Notes under the pieces: generated by a model
Database searches by the model: none
Seen by the model: the letters and a program-made list of their open reading frames with translations, nothing else
Told to the model about the DNA's origin: nothing
Assembly (NCBI GenBank): GCA_029856125.1
Contig: JAHQWJ010000062.1
Coordinates: 1-64,000, forward strand
Direction of reading: 5' to 3'
Origin: Promethearchaeia archaeon
Lineage (GTDB): Archaea; Asgardarchaeota; Lokiarchaeia; Sigyniarchaeales; SOKP01
Length of the DNA: 64,000 nt
Shown here: one piece after another, positions 62,995-64,000 of the stretch
How positions within the stretch are numbered: the first letter of the stretch is position 1
Layout: every line of letters begins with the position of its first letter
Made by a program: the position numbers and the translations under genes

Positions 62995-64000
62995 ATGATC
63001 TTAAAAAATGGGCTCATATATAGTGACGGTTTGCTTCGTAATGGCGCTATTTTAATTCTTGAGGGTGTAATTAGATCAGTTATATACGATATAACCGAGG
63101 AGTCTTTGCAATCAATAAGGAATGAAAACACAGACGGAATAGAAATTGATTGTGAGAAGAGAACGGTTATACCAGGGATAATTGATATTCATTCCCACTT
63201 AAGGGATATGGAACAGAGCGAAAAAGAAACATTTTTAACAGGAACTTTAGCAGCAGCGTTCTCTGGAATAACAACTGTTTTCACTATGCCTAATACAAAA
63301 CCCCCAGCTATAAGTGCAAACCAGGTTAAAAGATGGATGAAAAAAGCACGCAATAATATATATGTAGATGTAGGGTTTATAGCGGGGATTCCAAGGGATT
63401 TTGATTTCGAAGAAATAATTTCTATTATTGACTTAGGTGTTATAGGCTTTAAAATTTACCCCTTAAATTCTTTAAGCGGTATCGATTGGACAGAGCACTT
63501 AAATATTCAAAAACTTCTTAGTATATCCTCAAAATTCCACCTTCCAATTTTTATTCATCCCGATTGGCCTTTGAACGCCGAAGAAAGAGGAAATATATTT
63601 CAAAAAGATATAGAAGAAAAATTACCGCTTTTAAAACTGCATAATAAATTATACCCAACATACATGGAAGCTAAATATGTGAATTTTATTCTTGAAAACT
63701 ATTATAAAGTTGTTGTGGATTTAGATTTAATCCCTGAAGATTATCCTATTATCCATTTCTGTCATATTAGTTGCCAGGATAGCTACTCCTTGATTAAAAA
63801 AGCGTTACATACGAATAAATCCTTAAGAATTACATTTGAGATAACACCACACCATCTTTTATTAGCTAATTCTATTCAGATTGAAAATCCTAATTATGCT
63901 AAAGTCCTCCCACCTTTAAGAAACGAAAAGCACGCATCTTATCTATTTCAAGAGTTTAAACGAGGTAGTATAAAACTATTGGGCACGGATCATGCACCAC
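62995..64000 (+). CDS. pyrC: Dihydroorotase, N-terminal part (runs off the window)
   Basis: The frame from ATG 62995 is open to the end of the window (335 codons seen). The metal-binding motif is IDIHSHLRDME (HxH...R), with GITTVFTMPNTKPPA after it. GVIGFKIYPLNS carries the carboxylated Lys in FKIYP, FEITPHHLLL holds later His ligands, and LLGTDHAP is the dihydroorotase DHAP motif. It closes carbamoyl-aspartate into dihydroorotate in pyrimidine synthesis. The enzyme is of the type I amidohydrolase class; hydantoinase-like relatives are less likely. C-terminus missing. Confidence 0.9.
   Translation, partial: MILKNGLIYSDGLLRNGAILILEGVIRSVIYDITEESLQSIRNENTDGIEIDCEKRTVIPGIIDIHSHLRDMEQSEKETFLTGTLAAAFSGITTVFTMPNTKPPAISANQVKRWMKKARNNIYVDVGFIAGIPRDFDFEEIISIIDLGVIGFKIYPLNSLSGIDWTEHLNIQKLLSISSKFHLPIFIHPDWPLNAEERGNIFQKDIEEKLPLLKLHNKLYPTYMEAKYVNFILENYYKVVVDLDLIPEDYPIIHFCHISCQDSYSLIKKALHTNKSLRITFEITPHHLLLANSIQIENPNYAKVLPPLRNEKHASYLFQEFKRGSIKLLGTDHAP

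Overview
The window is AT-rich chromosomal DNA from an Asgard archaeon of Lokiarchaeal type. The best evidence is a 381-residue actin (2966-4111, minus) with the full eukaryote-like actin pattern ending in HRCF. It sits with a Ras/Rab-like GTPase, a JAMM-motif protein, a possible profilin-fold protein, Cdc48, and archaeal information-processing genes (TFB, RpoK, exosome, SBDS, KEOPS subunits, FEN1, Hef, Nob1, aIF5A, SRP54). Five tRNA-type genes are present and at least four are interrupted.

Layout. 1-344 is the end of an Fe-S/flavin oxidoreductase subunit. 384-5057 (minus) holds an MFS transporter, an unknown helical protein, actin and a GNAT acetyltransferase. 5103-8637 holds a winged-helix protein, rpoK, an interrupted tRNA and Hef. 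8656-12446 holds a class III aminotransferase, a small GTPase, a nucleotide-sugar epimerase and a DUF1616-like protein. 12443-15627 (minus) holds tldE, tldD and a zinc ribbon. 15794-18256 is a phosphate-uptake operon (PhoU-like, PiT, PhoU-like). TFB follows, then two paralogous regulators that join a ribbon-helix-helix-like segment, a HisKA helix pair and a receiver. 22056-23866 is a tRNA cluster with a JAMM protein and a broken membrane-protein gene. 24834-26655 holds a profilin/roadblock-fold protein and a membrane haem protein fused to HdrC.

26901-31017 is the exosome superoperon (psmA, SBDS, rrp4, rrp41, rrp42). It is separated from its usual continuation (rpl37ae, pcc1, pfdB; 35023-36018) by two minus-strand genes: a CrtC-like protein and a PEP-synthase-like phosphotransferase. 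A DHH phosphoesterase, an ECF transporter energising module (EcfA, EcfA, EcfT), Cgi121, a THUMP protein and YrdC/Sua5 follow, so three t6A-tRNA genes lie within 6 kb. 41485-44604 (minus) is a four-subunit 2-oxoacid:ferredoxin oxidoreductase. 44845-54985 holds ZPR1, a PPi-type phosphofructokinase, a SPOUT methyltransferase, an acyl-CoA dehydrogenase, two unknown proteins, glycerol kinase, a membrane protein and a HerA ATPase. 54977-60740 (minus) holds a winged-helix-like protein, Cdc48, FEN1, Nob1, NAD kinase and aIF5A. 60945-64000 holds SRP54, TrmY and a dihydroorotase cut by the window edge.

Two genome-level oddities stand out. First, five genes have no ATG, GTG or TTG at the right place: Hef, the small GTPase, the second regulator, the small winged-helix protein and Nob1. 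Four of them have a (G)GTG Shine-Dalgarno 6-7 bases before an ATA, ATT or GTA codon. That is the same spacing seen before ordinary ATG/TTG starts in this window, so relaxed initiation (or base errors) is likely. Second, tRNA genes are interrupted at non-canonical places: a T-loop intron in tRNA-Val, a D-arm insertion in tRNA-Ser(GCT), and several insertions in the tRNA at 5990-6155.
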